Of a stretch of DNA of 64,000 nucleotides, positions 1 to 13,322 are shown one piece after another. Source of the stretch: Eupeodes corollae (Eukaryota > Arthropoda > Insecta > Diptera > Syrphidae); the NCBI RefSeq assembly GCF_945859685.1, contig NC_079149.1:10513118-10577117 (forward strand). Reading direction: 5' to 3'. The position numbers were made by a program, and so were the translations under genes. Position 1 is the first letter of the stretch. Each line of letters begins with the position of its first letter. The notes under the pieces were generated by a model, which saw only the letters and a program-made list of their open reading frames with translations, had not been told where the DNA came from and did no database searches.

Positions 1-566
1 CAGGAAAACAAAGCAAACAAACCTAAATGGATCTACATACTCGTATATATTTGAAGTGTCAGAAATAAGAAATTTATTATTTGTTTAGTAAAATGCTGTA
101 TTTAAGTTTATTTAAGTATTCATTTTATGATTTTTAGGAAAATATTACGAAATATAGTATCGTTCAAAATGAGCAATTTGAAATTTTGAGATATTATTTT
201 TAATTTTTTTTATTTTGTCTCGAATATATCAGGAGTCTGAAATTTAAAATTATCCGTTTTAATTTTTTATTTAAAATTGTTTGGACTTATATATATATTT
301 TTTTTTAATTTTTTTTCTTGCCTTTTTTCTTACATTCAATATATTAATTAAGCTCTTTAGTCCTAAAAGTGCTAGCAACTGGAAGTTTACAAAATCACGG
401 ATGCCTTAAGCTACAATTAAACGACACAACTAGTTACAGTTCGTTTACTATAGACGACATGTTTTAGTTTAGTCCTTCAAATGACCAACTGAAATTGATT
501 TTAATCATAAAAAGAAAGTTGAACATAATATGCATATTTTGTTAAAGTTTTGTTCATTATCTAAAG
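1..566. other. AT-rich non-coding stretch
   Basis: No gene, RNA or repeat could be supported here. The sequence is AT-rich with long T and A runs and stop codons in all frames. It ends at the left terminus of the hAT relic. Confidence 0.6.
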
Positions 567-1570
567 CAGCGGTCAGCAACAGGCGGACCGCGGTCCGTTT
601 CTTCTGTTAAATATGGCGGCACAGACACGAGTGGACTGAACAATACTATTTTACGCTGCCTGATAAGCCTCAAGCGGTTCCAGTATATCTCATAAGCAAT
701 AAAACTGTTGCTATTGTTAAAAGCGTCAATTTAAAGCGACAATTTATCAGCAATTCCTCAAAAAAAAGATTTTCTTTGTGAATGTGAAATGTCGTATTCG
801 GACTTACTGCAACACAACAATATTCGTTGGCTAAGTAAAGGTCATGTTATTGGACGTTTCTGGATGATTAAAGAGCAAGTTATTTCCTTCTTGCAAAACT
901 TGTATACGACAAAAGCAAGGAAGCACTTGAAGTTCATAACAAAAGAGCGCAATGTGCTAACTTTGACTTTTCTTAAAAATGATTATTTAAATGAGCTTAA
1001 GATACATCCGGATGTATTCGAAAAAAATATTGCTAAAAAAAAGAATTTATTCATTTTCCAACTATTCTTAAAAATAAAAAAATAAACTCTGAAGAAGCAG
1101 CGGTGTTTTCAGACTTTCTATCCGATTTTGAAAGCGAATTTTCTGTAAGATTCCAAGATTTTGCAGACCTAGAAGCTATCTCAATTCCTTTAATTGCCTT
1201 CTGAAGTCACTGAAGTAGTAGAATGGACTGAAGTGGCTGCGAAGTTATTCGATCTTTCAAAAGCTTCATTACAATAGGAATTGATTGACCTTCAAGAAGA
1301 TATTTTCTGCAAATGTTTAAAACTGCATCCACTAAATAATTTGTATGGTAAACATTTTCCGGAAAAATATCAAAATTGCAAAAAACTAGCTACCGACTTG
1401 GTTACTATATTTTTGGCTCGACATATACGAGTATAGGCGAAAAAATTAAATTTTTGAAGAATAAATATCGTTCGCGATTATCAGACGCCCACCTTGATGA
1501 CACTCTTCGCATTTGATGCTCACCGAAAACTTACAAAAACCCAAATGAAGCAAAATAAAAACTTCAACAT
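567..1570 (+). pseudogene. hAT-superfamily transposase relic with left terminal repeat
   Basis: Decayed DNA transposon. At 567 it opens with CAGCGGTCAGCAAC followed by a GC-rich GGCGGACCGCGGTCCG stretch, which is the form of many hAT terminal repeats. The only sizeable open block (789-1085) contains the tract IRWLSKGHVIGRFWMIKEQV, like the central region of the ZBED/GTF2IRD2-type hAT transposases. Past several stops and frameshifts the C-terminal dimerisation region is still readable: ELIDLQEDIF near 1280, then residues resembling KYRSRLSDAHLDDTLR near 1460-1515. No right-hand inverted repeat was found, so the right boundary is approximate. It is not functional. The superfamily is fairly certain from the motif order; the subfamily is not. 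Confidence 0.72.
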
Positions 1571-2455
1571 TTTTTTTTGGACCTCGATTAATATGTTTTC
1601 AACCGTAAATGGACCCCACTTTGAACTCGAACTCTGATCTGAAGCATCTATCATCAGAAAAATATTTCGTTTTCTTTTGCCAATCCTGGAAACTATGTAC
1701 CTTTACATTTTATGAAGATTTGTACGACCACTTTTTTTAAATTTCAAATGTTGGCAAGCAATGATTAGTATTTTAAACAACATTTCAGAAAAACCCGCGG
1801 AAGTTTTTAAATATATAAATATATTCTGCAATTAACTTAATTATCTCGAAATGCAAGTAATAAAACTTAGGAAGCTAATACCTTTACTATTAAAAATGGA
1901 CATTTTAATTTATACACTGAACACAGAATAATTTCAGGAGCATCACCATCATTCTTGTATTGGGTTGAAGTTACCAGACTTCGGAAACGTATATATTGAT
2001 ATCTCTGAAATTTGAAATAGACATGAACATATAAATACATAATTTACATTATAATACTACATTGTTTAGTCCTCCACAACAAAATTAATTCAAACCTCTG
2101 GAGCTGTAGACAAAAATTCCAAATATTAATGTGAAATATTTCTTTTTATGGCAGCCATTAACCGTTTTGTTTACAATTAATTGAGCGCTGAATGATTCAA
2201 AAGGTTTGTTTGATTAGTTCATCCTTGAATTGCTATAAGTTTTCGACATGTCTTATATAAAACTTGTTGTTTCCGTTATCTTGTGGCTTAAGAATAATGT
2301 ATGCGAAAACTCGAATTTTGTTATGTAGGTTTTCGGCTAAAACTGATAATTTAGCGAAAACTGGGTTTTGGGTTTGGTGTGAAAAGTCTATTAAACTACA
2401 ATCAGGCGAATCAACAAATGTCAGTATTTGTACATAGACGAATTGATTTATGAAG
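1571..2455. other. AT-rich non-coding stretch
   Basis: No supportable gene. It may hold the eroded right part of the preceding hAT element, but no matching inverted terminal repeat is visible. Confidence 0.5.
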
Positions 2456-2610
2456 TTAGTAAGTAATGCTGAGTAGTACCCGTAGACTGTCATGTGAGAG
2501 GTCTTGGGTTCGATCCCTGCCTTTGCCACCTAAAGTTTTATTCACGGGTACTGCCTCTTGCGAGGAATTGACAAATTGTTGAGCAACCTAATTTATTGTT
2601 AAGTTATGCT
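2456..2610 (+). repeat. tRNA-like SINE, copy 1
   Basis: Short interspersed element with a perfect RNA polymerase III B box, GGGTTCGATCC (2506-2516). It has a second copy on the opposite strand at 4030-4262. Aligned by eye, the copies share ACTGTCATG before the B box, the AGAGGTCTT just upstream of it, a TTCACGG block and GGAATTGACAAAT about 50 bases downstream. No convincing A box was seen, and the region does not fold as a tRNA, so it is not called a tRNA gene. Both ends are approximate. Confidence 0.65.
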
Positions 2611-4029
2611 GAGAAAGTAAGTAAAATAACATAGTTTAAAAAAGTCACTAACGTTAATCGAGTGAATCAATATTTCATCAAGTATCATTGACTTTAGCTT
2701 GGATTCAAGGATTCAAATATTGATGATTGTTTTTTAATGCAAAACTTCTTAATGTAAATCTCAAGATTTTTTTAAAATCATTTGCCATTCAATCAAAACT
2801 ATTTTTAACGATACAACATCGTTTCGAATGATAGTCCATTTTTTGTATTCATCAAAATACTTAATTACTACCCGTGTTTTGTTGGAAAATCTATCAATAG
2901 CATAGTAGGATTTTACCGATAAAAGTTAAAATAGAATCTTACTATGGATGGGGTTTTGACATTTATACGAGTCTCGAATGGATCTTATGTGATTTCATTC
3001 TGAAATTTTGGTACTATTGATATTGAATTCTATCTCGATAGCTGTGTTCGTTGAGTAGTTGTGCATTTGTAATCATGTGTTTTCCATAGGGGAACAGATT
3101 AATCTGTTACTGTTGATATTTTTTAGTTTTGTTAATGAAAATGGACTAACTGGGCTTATTTTTGTTTTGCTATGTTTCCACCAAAGGCTTATCTCATTTT
3201 AGATAAAATAAATCTTTTCGTTGTTTCAACCACATAAGAAGATTTAAAATGATTAAGTTTGACAGCACTTTCTAAAATGCAAATGGTGTTTCGATGTGTT
3301 TTCGATGATAGTTATGAAGTTCAAGTGAGATAGTTTGATTCCATGAAGAACTTAATAGTTCAGCACCACATAAGAATATGCTACCCACTCCAAGTGCAAT
3401 TTTTTTTTATTTGATTAAACTCTAAATAAACTACATTTTTGTACACAAACATGCAAACAAACAGACCATAATGCACTATCAATCAATTTAACTCGATTCA
3501 GGTATATAAAGAATTAAGGCGAATTTTAAGCTTGCTTCAACACCACATGTTAATGCAGTAGTCTACGAACAAACCCCCTTCCTGAAATTTTTATTTTATG
3601 TCAAAGCTGCAATTGTTAGATGAACTTTATTTATAGAATCTCAATTTCTAGATGTTTTCTTACCATTTCTTCTTGAAAATTGTCCATTTTATTAGTTTAA
3701 GTTAGTTTTTTTTTGCTGAAGTTAAGTTTAACTTTTGACTATCACAAAACTTTCTTCTATTTGTGTTTTTTGTATGTATTATTATTTGGACAGGTATTCT
3801 TTCAGTTGTATAAATTTTTAAATAGACAAATCTGGCTACTGCCGATGATTTTTTTTGGGAATTTTCTACTATACTATTTATAGAATGCCAAAAAAACACG
3901 GGTATTATAGGAACAACTACGATTAACAAATGCTTGACCACGATTCTAACATGATGGGGCCTTTCAACCTTACAAATGTCAGAAACAAGCGTCTAAATGG
4001 TTGCTGTCACAGCTATACGTCGATATCTA
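2611..4029. other. non-coding stretch
   Basis: AT-rich DNA between the two SINE copies. The short open frames here have no recognisable domain and no exon-like context. Nothing else could be supported. Confidence 0.55.
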
Positions 4030-4262
4030 TATATCCCAGATATCTTTAGAGAGCAACTCAGTTTTGACAATTGATGGAAGGGACCTACAATTACACTTTT
4101 CATGACAGGAACTATTCTTGAAGGATTTGTCAATTCCTGGAGAGAAGCAGAATCCGTGAAAAAATGTTATGGTTACACCAGCAGGGATTGAATCTAAGAC
4201 CTCTAGCATGACAGTCCTATGCACTTACTTTTACGCACCGGTACTACCTGATTACACTGGAC
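4030..4262 (-). repeat. tRNA-like SINE, copy 2 (reverse orientation)
   Basis: Reverse-strand relative of the element at 2456. On the minus strand the B-box region reads TAGATTCAATCC (4185-4196), preceded by GACTGTCATGCTAGAGGTCT and followed by the shared TTCACGG and GGAATTGACAAAT blocks. This copy keeps a longer 3' part, including CTGTCATGAAAAGTG and GTAGGTCCCTTCCATC (down to about 4070), that is missing or unrecognisable in copy 1. Short open frames on both strands here are by-products of the repeat. Confidence 0.65.
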
Positions 4263-6904
4263 TTTATAAGTTTCTGCAAAAAAACAATTTTTCCCTTGTT
4301 GATAATATATCTACCGGCGAAATTCCTCGTGAATTAAGGATACATGAATACTCTTATCAATAAATCAAAATTTAAATGCTTGGCACTAAAGTGCTGCAAG
4401 TGTTATATTATAAATATAGATAATGATATAACAAAGTAGTTAACCTGTTGTGTCGCCCTCCCCCTCCCTTACACTTGCACGAATTTCAATATATTTTATA
4501 ATTTTTCGCAGTTGCAAGTTGCAACAGACAAGTTAGCGCCATCGTCGTCGTCGCCGGCTTTCTGCCAAGATTATATCTTCAATAAATTTCTTGTCTTGAG
4601 GCTTGAGTCTAAGTCTGTAAGTAGAGAGCCTAGAGACAGTCTACAATGCGCCATAAATACTTCCTGTATCCAATATTATACTCATAGTCGCACACTCGTA
4701 ATCCTTTCTTTGCTTTCCTAACCTAAAAAAGTGTTTTTGTTTTGTTTCAAGCCACAAGCGATTCGAATGAAACTAATCGGAACACTAGACTAGTAGAGTA
4801 AGTAGCGGTATATAAGGTTCCATGTTTTTAAATGGAAATTTTCTTTACTTTAACCAAAATGCGGAAATGCGTGGAGTTGGAGTCGTTCGTCGGTCTAGAT
4901 GTTCAAATGCAAATGGCGCTGATTTTTTGAGTTGCATAATCGAGTGGTGCAGCAAGCATTGTAGGTAGATAGATCGGCAGGTATGTTTACTGTTTAATTT
5001 AAATTTTAGTTTTGTGCCGCCTTTTTTAAAATGAAACGAAAAGCAATTTCCTTTCGATTGATATAAACACACTCAATCGATTGCCGAACGAACAGGCTTA
5101 GCGTATAGCACTCTCTTTGAAAGCAAACTCCAGGACCGACCGAACGACAGGCTGAGATTTTAGAAAGTATGTATTGGACTCGAATATATGACATGTTGGT
5201 TATAGGTAATATTAGTGTAAAGTGTTTATAGATGTTTTTCTTCATATGACATTTGAAAAATTGTAGACAATCTTTTGAAGTCAAAGCAATAATTGTACCA
5301 AAGAAAAGGCTTAATATATTTTTTTCTTCAAATGCATCCATTTGAGATCGATACTTTAACAACTTTTATATGTAATTGCAAATTATTTTGACTCTTTACA
5401 AAAATTGTTCCACATGATTGCGGATTTCAAGTCTTGAATGCTTTTACTTGATTTTTTAGTATAAGTACCGTATTATTAATTTTTTTTGTTTGTTTAATCA
5501 TAACATCGAAGTGTGATTTTGAAAAGTGATTTTCATCCGCTCGCCATTTGTTGTTGATGAATCTTACGTAACTATTGACATTTATTTTTGTATGCATAGA
5601 GTAGAAGCTGGGTTAACTTTTATAAGAGAAGTTGATGGATAGGTTTTTTGACTTGCGCTTGATGCAAGTTGCTACTGTAATTTGTCTTAAGGCGAATGTT
5701 AATGTCTTGGCCTTCAATAAGGTGGTTTTCTTAATTTACCTTATAAGATATTTTGTATAGCTGGTGTAATGTTCAAAATTCAAGTAGGAAGATGAAAAAT
5801 CCAGGAAGGTAGTCAAAATTTGTACCGATGACAGACTGGAACTATTATACAAGTTGGTGCAAGACTAATCATACAATTTTGTTTTTGAATATTTTGTGTT
5901 GTAGAAAAAAAAAGTAATGGATGTTATTTATTAGTAGGGATATGACACTTTTTGTTTGACATGTTACCAATCAACTCGAATAGGGTAACTTTGAAAGAGC
6001 CGACTTCCTTTAAAGGCCCCTAAACGATACTAACAGTGATACCATTTTTTCACGACTTTGGTTTGTCTTTTAGTCTAACCGGGTTCCAAACATTTTAATA
6101 AAGAAACCAATAATTATTTCAGTATTCAGTTACAAAGTAGAAGTTAAGCAGCACTGGCATTTGACACCTGTCAAACTCAACTGTCAGTTAAAATGTCATA
6201 ATATTAGGGGAAAATTTGTCATTGAACAGACAACGTGTTAAATTAATTATAACTATTCATAAGGTGGCGATTCAATCGTATCCACTGTCTCTTAATTTAT
6301 TGATATCCCGACCTATCAAGTTATGCTAATCTTCCGAAGGTAGGTATTTGAACACTATGTGGTAATGCTCCAAGCTATGCCATTTTCTTTTATGGTTCTT
6401 TCAAGTGAGACACATAGCGCTTTTTTTGTGGAACTATTTATTCAGCATCATGATCACATTTCAAACTAAAGCTTAATAAAAACCCTCTGACTAAAACAGA
6501 ATTTGGCTGCAACTTATAATCACAGTTACCGAAAGGCGGTGAGAATCTCCGAAAAAGTTGAAAAAGTGTGTTCGGTTGTATTGTTAAGACCTGGAATACA
6601 AGACGGACGCAAACTGAGCACATTGGTAATGAAGTTTTGACAAAACTGCTTTAGAAGTTTCCAGGGCGTTTATTGTTGTTTTTTTCGTGTGTCTGACTGA
6701 TAACTCGGTCATCGTTGTCACATCCGAGATCTGGTCCTATCCAAGTCTTACATGCGTCTTTATCCAATTGCACACCCCAAGATACCGGGGTACCTGGTCT
6801 AAGCTTTCTTCAACCATAAAATGTGCTTTGTACAGCAAATGACTTTCTGGGCGGGTTCATCTTCATCAGGCGTGCTTGTACCAAACTTTATGTTTTCCCT
6901 AAAG
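4263..6904. other. non-coding stretch
   Basis: No gene could be supported. Several short open frames (for example around 4512-4721 and 4845-5362) lack domains, conserved motifs or splice context. The 4.5-5.2 kb part is less AT-rich than its surroundings and could carry an untranslated exon or regulatory DNA, but nothing specific is seen. Confidence 0.5.
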
Positions 6905-7954
6905 GAGCTTCGTATATCTTGGTAGGGAGCATGCACCAACTCATCTGCAAAATATGGTCGGAAGAAAGCATGCCCGATGAGTGGAATCTTAGCCTAGTTT
7001 GCCCAATACACAAGAAAGGAGACCCTCGTAATTGCGCCATCTACAGAGGCATCAGTCTTCTGAACATTGCATATAAGATCCTCTAAGGCCGTATTATGTT
7101 CGTCAAAAACCTGATAGGTCGTTATCAGTGTGGCTTCAGACCAGGAAAGTCCACTATCGACCAAATATTCGCACTACGGCAGATCTTGGAAAAAAACCCA
7201 GGAACTTCAAATCGATACCCACCATCTCTTTATCGATTTTGAAGCCGCGTATGACAAAATCTATAGGGAAGAGCTCTATAGACCAATGTCTAGTTTTGAC
7301 ATCCCTGTCAAACTTATCCGTTTGTGCAGAATGACGATGAAGAACGCACGCTGCTCTTTCAATGTTGGAAAAGATCTCAACGATGCATTTGGTGTCGAAA
7401 AAGGTTTTAAAGAAGGTGATGCACTTTCATGCGACTTTTTTAACTTCGTTCTGGAAAGAATTGTGCAAAACTTAACTGTTAACACTAGAGAATCTTCCAA
7501 AAGTCCATCTAATTACTCGGATATGCAGATGATATTGACATATTTGGAAGATCAAAGCGTGATGTCAGTGGAACGATTTTTGAGTATTGCGACGGAAGCG
7601 AAGAAGATGGGTTAAGTGGTCAATGAGACTAAGACCAAGTATATGCTGTCAAAGGATATTAAAAAACGACGTCTTGGACAAAACGTATCGATAGACAGCT
7701 ATAACTTTGAGGTAGTTGAGGACTTTGTCTACCTAGGTACCGCGGAAGGACATCAGCGCTCCAGCCCGGAAGGTCTTCGAATCCAATCCTGAGGGACGGC
7801 ACAGTAGAGGAAGACCTCTACTAAGTTGGTGGTGGCTTGCGAAACTGGAGACAGCTAGCTAAGGGCCAAGCTGGCTGGAGACACATGTTGGTTGAGGCAC
7901 AGGTCTTCCTCAGACTGTAGCGCCACTTTAAGTAAGTAAGTAAGAGCTTCGTAT
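6905..7954 (+). mobile_element. RTE-like LINE, 5'-truncated copy A with target-site duplication
   Basis: Decayed 3' half of the same non-LTR retrotransposon family as the copy at 42642. An 11-bp direct repeat GAGCTTCGTAT flanks it (6905-6915 and 7944-7954), so the insertion itself spans about 6916-7943. It starts inside the RT-coding region (HQLICKIWSEE, YRGISLLNIAYKI) and continues through the palm region in broken frames (7130-7615: HHLFIDFEAAYDKIY, KEGDALSCDFFNFVLERIVQ). The YADD-like core near 7515-7535 is readable only after a frame change. A large deletion near 7740 removes most of the C-terminal domain. It ends in the family's TTAAGTAAGTAAG tail. Not coding-competent. Confidence 0.85.
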
Positions 7955-10900
7955 TTTTGAAATATCTCATATTTATACCTCCTCTTGAATTATCCTTCCT
8001 CACAAAAGCTGCTAAGACCTTTCTATCGAATGAATGATAAGAGGTTAAAATGTCTTTCACTAACCACCCAAGTATCTGAACCATAAGTGATTACTGGACT
8101 ACAGTCTTATACAGCAGCAATACAGAATCTATGATGGGATTTTAAAAGAGTCTTGAAAAGCTATATTTAAGGTTTTGTTAGCTTGAAGCAGATTCTGGCT
8201 TATATCTTCTTTTTTGCCCACTTAACATTCTGCCTTAATTACTGTCGGATTTCCAACTCTGACTTGTACCACACGAAATCCTTACTTGCTTATCTCTACT
8301 AAATTTTGGAATACTAGGTCACATTTGACGCAAAGTAAAGTTCCAGAAACCAAGAGATATAACAGAGATGTCCATAGACAATTTTGAGAAAGCACTGACA
8401 GTTGTTACCGCCACGATTAACGTCTAATAGTAAAATTCAATTTCAATAATACAGTTCATCTTAAATAGAATCGTTTAAAATTAATTTTATTTTTGTATTT
8501 GTATTTTGTATATTCAACGTTCTAGTGTTTATAATATTTATTTGCTATTTTTTTTTAAATTAGCGAGTTTAGAATGGCATACCCTATACTTCCGTTCATG
8601 CATGTTCCAACTTTCTTAACCAATACGCCTTGATGTCCTTTTCAAATTATTTCTTTAATTTACTTTCACTAATGCCTTATGCTTAACTTTTCTAGATCTT
8701 AAAACAATTATAAAATCAATTTTAGTAAGAATAATAAGTAGTGGACCTAAGATACTTCCTTGCGACACACCAACTTTTTTAACTTTTTTTTATATAAAAT
8801 TGTTTTATACATAAAGGCGTAACACTTTTAGAAGCACATTAACAAAATTACGATATAAATTGTAAAATAATTTACATTACTAAATAAAACATGTCAACGC
8901 ATTTAAACAAGACAACCACAATGATTAAAACTTTAACTTATTTCTACATAAAACTCAATATCCAACGATCCAGATATTTTGTGTGTAATTAAAAACAAAA
9001 GATGACAAATTTAAAACAAAAATTACAAGAAATACCAAACACTAGGTCAGTGTGATGTAATTTATATCTGTAACCTTCATTATGAATCTTTATTTTCTCC
9101 ATTTGTTGTTGATTAACAATCTGCACTCTTTATGAACTTAATTATAAAAATAAAAACAAAAGTTCAACCACCTTTTTCTGTTGTTAATAATTTGTTGTTA
9201 GCTTTTGCGACCTCTTCCATAAACAATAAAGTGCACGTCGTACACGTCTGTGCGTCGTCGTCATCGTAGTCGTTCGTTTTATGAGCATAATTTAATAAAT
9301 TCGAAGCATATTTTTCATCTCGTTACAATCATTGAGTAAGTTGAACACAGTATTCCGAACCAACAAGCTTAAGTCGACTTACAAGTTACAAGCTGGCTGC
9401 CTGCGAAGATTAGAAGTTGAGTTGCAAATAAGACAGCAGCTGGCTGGAGCGATTATAGTTTCATTTAATATGAAATCATTGAACTAACTAAGTCTTGCAA
9501 CACTTTACATTTAGAGTTTATAAGCTTTCGGAAAAAATGCTTTAAGGGGGATGTCAACGTTCGTTGTCGTCACAGAATCGTCGTCGTAGTCTTAAATGAT
9601 GTTGCAAGCCTCCAATTCAATCAAACATCAGACAGAAACAGAAGGCACTTTCATTTGATGGGATTTCGTGGTTTCTCATGCCCCGTGAAAATTGAGTCAC
9701 TGCCGCGATGATTTTATTCGGCTGTCAGCTGTCACGGATGGATGCAATTTGTTCACTTTACTTCTTCAGTCTTTGCGAATTTAAGTGAAAAGATGCCAAT
9801 TACCGAGACGAGAAAGAGAAGAATTTTGTTTTTTACTTTAAATAAATTGCATTACCAAGACCTTGGAACTCATTCCACCACGAGTCCGTTGTACGATCTC
9901 CTGAATATCTCAGATGGTATTGTTAATGTTGCATCATCAAAAAATAACTGGGGCAGAATTAATTTGATGCAGGTCAACATCAACACTATGTGTGAGTAAG
10001 TACGTGCGGGGCAATTTTCATAATTCAAATACAGTAGGTAAATAATAGAGGCTGCAGCAAAAGCTTGCTATATGTACATTTTTTTGTACCTGATGCTGTT
10101 TTTTTTTGCCACAAATTATAATTACCTACTCTGGTGTGCATTATGAGGTTTCAAGTTCAGTTGAAAGTGAATTTTTATGTTAATTAAAGAAAAATGAAAT
10201 ACATATACGAGTATGAAAGTGTTATTCATTTTTAAGAAACCTTTGAATTATAAGAGTGAACATTTCAAAGTTTATAATAAATGACCTGAGACTGAGACTA
10301 GTTTTTGATTTTAGTGCAAACGGACTTAATTATGTAAGGGATGTCCAAAAATAAACTGAGATATGAACATTTGGGTTAGCAATACCAAACACAAAGTAAT
10401 TTGACATTTGATAGTTAAAAATACAATACAAAATAAAGTATTGGAACAAAACATAACATATGATTGCCGAATTTGTCAGTTGAAAGAAACCATTCAATTT
10501 TAATTATTTGCTTCTTAAAATTCCTATCCTAGGAGTCCACATTCATACTTAATGTCAACTGTGAGCTATCAAATTTTTTTTTTCGTAAGAAGGTTTATTT
10601 TGTTCAAGAATTCTTAACCTGACCCTAAAGTTCGTCTTCCATTTTGATTTTTAGAAAGTCTTCATAACAAGTCATGGATCGATAGATAGTTATTACTTCC
10701 ATATAGACTAAAATTTAATTTTTGACAAGTTGTACAGTGTACAAGTATGATAAATTGAATTAATGTTAGTATAATGAAACATTCAGTTTTTGAATTGAAC
10801 TGAATTTTCGGTTCCAAAGATTTTTTATTTAACTTATTTCTTTTATCCTTGTTCTGCTCTAAAGCTCGTTATTATTGTTGTTTATGAAAAACAAATTTAA

Positions 10901-11229
10901 GGAAGGGAAAGTAGTGGACCTTGAGTCCAATCTTGAGGTACATCGTGCTATTTCAACAATTACATTTATATTTTCCTCGAATGTTGTTGCTGTATTATTG
11001 TTGTAGAGAAATATTACTTTAAATAAGTATAAGGTTTCAAAAGAGTTGATTTTTTGACTCTTTTGTAAGATTGAATTGAGTTGAATTGCCATTAAAATGA
11101 GCAATTATCCTCCTTCTGATCTTTAAGTTTCAGGTTACTGCCTTTCATCGTATTACTAACATAAAATGTGTGCATTTTCGATATTTTGACAGCTACCATG
11201 ATGGTTTTAAATGACGCGTGTATTTGTTT
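7955..11229. other. non-coding stretch
   Basis: No gene or repeat could be supported. The part near 9.2-9.75 kb is less AT-rich and includes TCGTCGTC-type runs, and it could be regulatory or an untranslated exon. An 85-codon open frame at 9742-9999 has no recognisable feature. Confidence 0.5.
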
Positions 11230-12310
11230 TTGATGTGAGGTACACATGTGCATTCAAGAGAACATAATCGTCCAGGGATTTTTCTCAAAGCCCACCTCTG
11301 TCTATCAACTCCTACTCTCACCTTCCCGTGGTGAAAAACTAGATATTAGGTTCCAATCCCAGTGGAAAGTTGTTGGGGTCAGGGAACGAGAGAGGGGGTA
11401 GAAGTGTTTCCACTAAGGCACCTCTCCTTATCCAGACGGCAGTATAGGAATTCCCGAGATGGAATTAATGGTTACGTCTACAGTTCCAGTAAGGTTGAAT
11501 TACTTAGTGAACACCTTATAGGGCTTCAACGACTTATTCGGAGCCCAGGCGTATAAGGAGCGGTTTTATCAGGCTCCCAGTCCTTGGAGCTATACTAAGA
11601 ATCTGGCCCTCCGGAGTTTCTACACTGCTATATAAAGCAGACATCACCGCCATCCAGGAAATACGATGGGATGGGCGGGCAAAAAGAGGTTGAAAAACTG
11701 CGAGATTTACTATATGGTGACTGCTACCGCGAAAACCAACAGCGCTTTTTTGGATGCGGCATTGTCATTGGAGCCAGACTTAGGCAAGAAGTCTTGAGCT
11801 ATAGGTGCATAAACGAGCGCCTCATGACCATCCGCATCAAGGCTTAATTCGGGCTCTTAGACAAAACATATGAGCAGTGTCCTAGCTACGATATTAAAAC
11901 TGTCCTTGTCGATTTTATTGCCAAGCTAGGAAGGTAAGACATCTTTGGTGCAATATTCGGGAAAAACAGCCTGCACGACAACACTTCCGGCAACGGATTC
12001 GTGCTCATAGATTTTGAGGCGGGCGAAACTTCATGGTAGCCAGAACACGTTTTCCACACCTAAATATCCACAAAGGAACTTAGAGATCTCCAGATCAATC
12101 TACCGTCAACCAGATTGACCATATTGCCATCGACGCCAGATGCGATATAGCATCATGGATGTACGAACTTTCCGAGGAGCTAACATCGACTCGGACCACT
12201 ACCTTGTTGTAGCTAAGGTAGCACTTCAGGTTTCCAGGTAAAACCCAAATCAAAACAAGGAGATGCTGGGAGAAGGTACAACGTCGAACGGCTACAATCG
12301 CAAGAGATTT
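11230..12310 (+). mobile_element. RTE-like LINE, 5' half only (copy B)
   Basis: Matches the 5' leader and endonuclease region of the copy at 42642 almost block for block: GTGCATTCAAGAG at the start, CCTCTGTCTATCAACTCCTA (about 11297), then sequence corresponding to IQEIRWDG, the FNAKLG equivalent, NQIDHIAID and ANIDSDHYLVV. The frame is broken by many stops and small deletions. Homology stops abruptly after CGAACGGCTACAATCGC (about 12305). A LINE that keeps its 5' end but lacks its 3' end is not a product of normal 5' truncation, so a later deletion is likely. No target duplication is recognisable. Confidence 0.82.
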
Positions 12311-12589
12311 ATTTGTTTTTAAATAATTCTTAATAAAATACCTTTTTTAGAAAATAGTTTTATAAATTGTATGAAAAATGATTCCACAGCTAAGAACTTA
12401 GAAAATATCATAAATGCTCTTAACCATATTTCTTCAACCTTGCGATATTTGATATTTGTGATTGTCAACAATTGCTATTGGAAATATCAGCCACACAAAA
12501 ATTAAGCTCTGTTTAAATGTTTAAAAAAACACAGAAAATAGGACACAGATTTAATATAACAAGAGAAGTTGCTATAACCAAACTTATTC

Positions 12590-13090
12590 AGTAATTTTTG
12601 GAAGACATTTTCCAAAAAACTACCTGGAAGACAAAATGTGGAAGAAGGATAGGTGGACAAGTTCTTAACAATTTGAGATTTGCAGACGATAAAACTCTTA
12701 TTTCTACGAGAGCTACTCACATTCAAGACATGTTGACGGGACTAACTAACTTGTGTAAAACTAAAGCCATTACAAATCACACAAAAGACGATATAACGAT
12801 TACATATATTTGGGACACCTAAAATCGTTTAAGGACCAAGAAAATAATCAATAGCATCAAAAATAGCTTGAAACAATTCTGGAGCCTTAAACAGATTTTA
12901 CAATTGAACCAAAGTGCAGACACAATAAAATATATATTCGACTCTGCTTTTACCGATCTTTGACTTAGCTTCACTGCAAGGTAAGGATATGTCAGACCAA
13001 AATGAAAAAACACATTTTGAACATACACCAAAGTCAAATGGTACGAAATGAAGATACTCGCAATAGAACCGTAGGTAAAACAAGGACCCT
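12590..13090 (+). pseudogene. RTE-clade reverse transcriptase fragment, different lineage
   Basis: Remnant of a second RTE-like retrotransposon. Frame 12598-12822 reads EDIFQKTTWKTKCG, then GGQVLNNLRFADDKTLIS, where FADD is the catalytic RT box, then TKAITNHTKDDI. Further on, in shifted frames, QFWSLKQIL and RQGKDMSDQNEK resemble the thumb and C-terminal region of such elements. The sequence differs clearly from the RTE-like LINE copies elsewhere in the window (LLAYADDIDIIGR), so it is a separate family. Ends are approximate. Confidence 0.7.
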
Positions 13091-13322
13091 AAAATGTAAT
13101 AATTATAATAATTACTTACTATTAAAACAAAATATTGGCAGAAACTTAATGCATCTCACAGTTTTTTGACATAACTAGTCTTGAACAGAGGCCTAAAAAC
13201 GGCTTAGAATGAATCCCACTTCTTTCTTTTCATTTAAGCGTAATGTAATTTTTTAATTTTTCTTTCTTTAAATGTCTTCAAAAACTTATAAGCTTTACAT
13301 TTAAAATTGCAGTGGAATTTTT

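Noticed and set aside
2490..2530. Possible tRNA gene because of a perfect B box
   Set aside because: No cloverleaf with acceptor and anticodon stems could be formed. A second copy with shared flanks shows a SINE.
4845..5362. Two overlapping minus-strand open frames (75 and 118 codons)
   Set aside because: No signal peptide, domain, repeat or splice context, and the composition is like the surrounding non-coding DNA.
9742..9999. 85-codon plus-strand open frame
   Set aside because: No recognisable domain or promoter, and no paralogue in the window. It ends near a GTAAGT that could be a donor site, but no matching exon was found.
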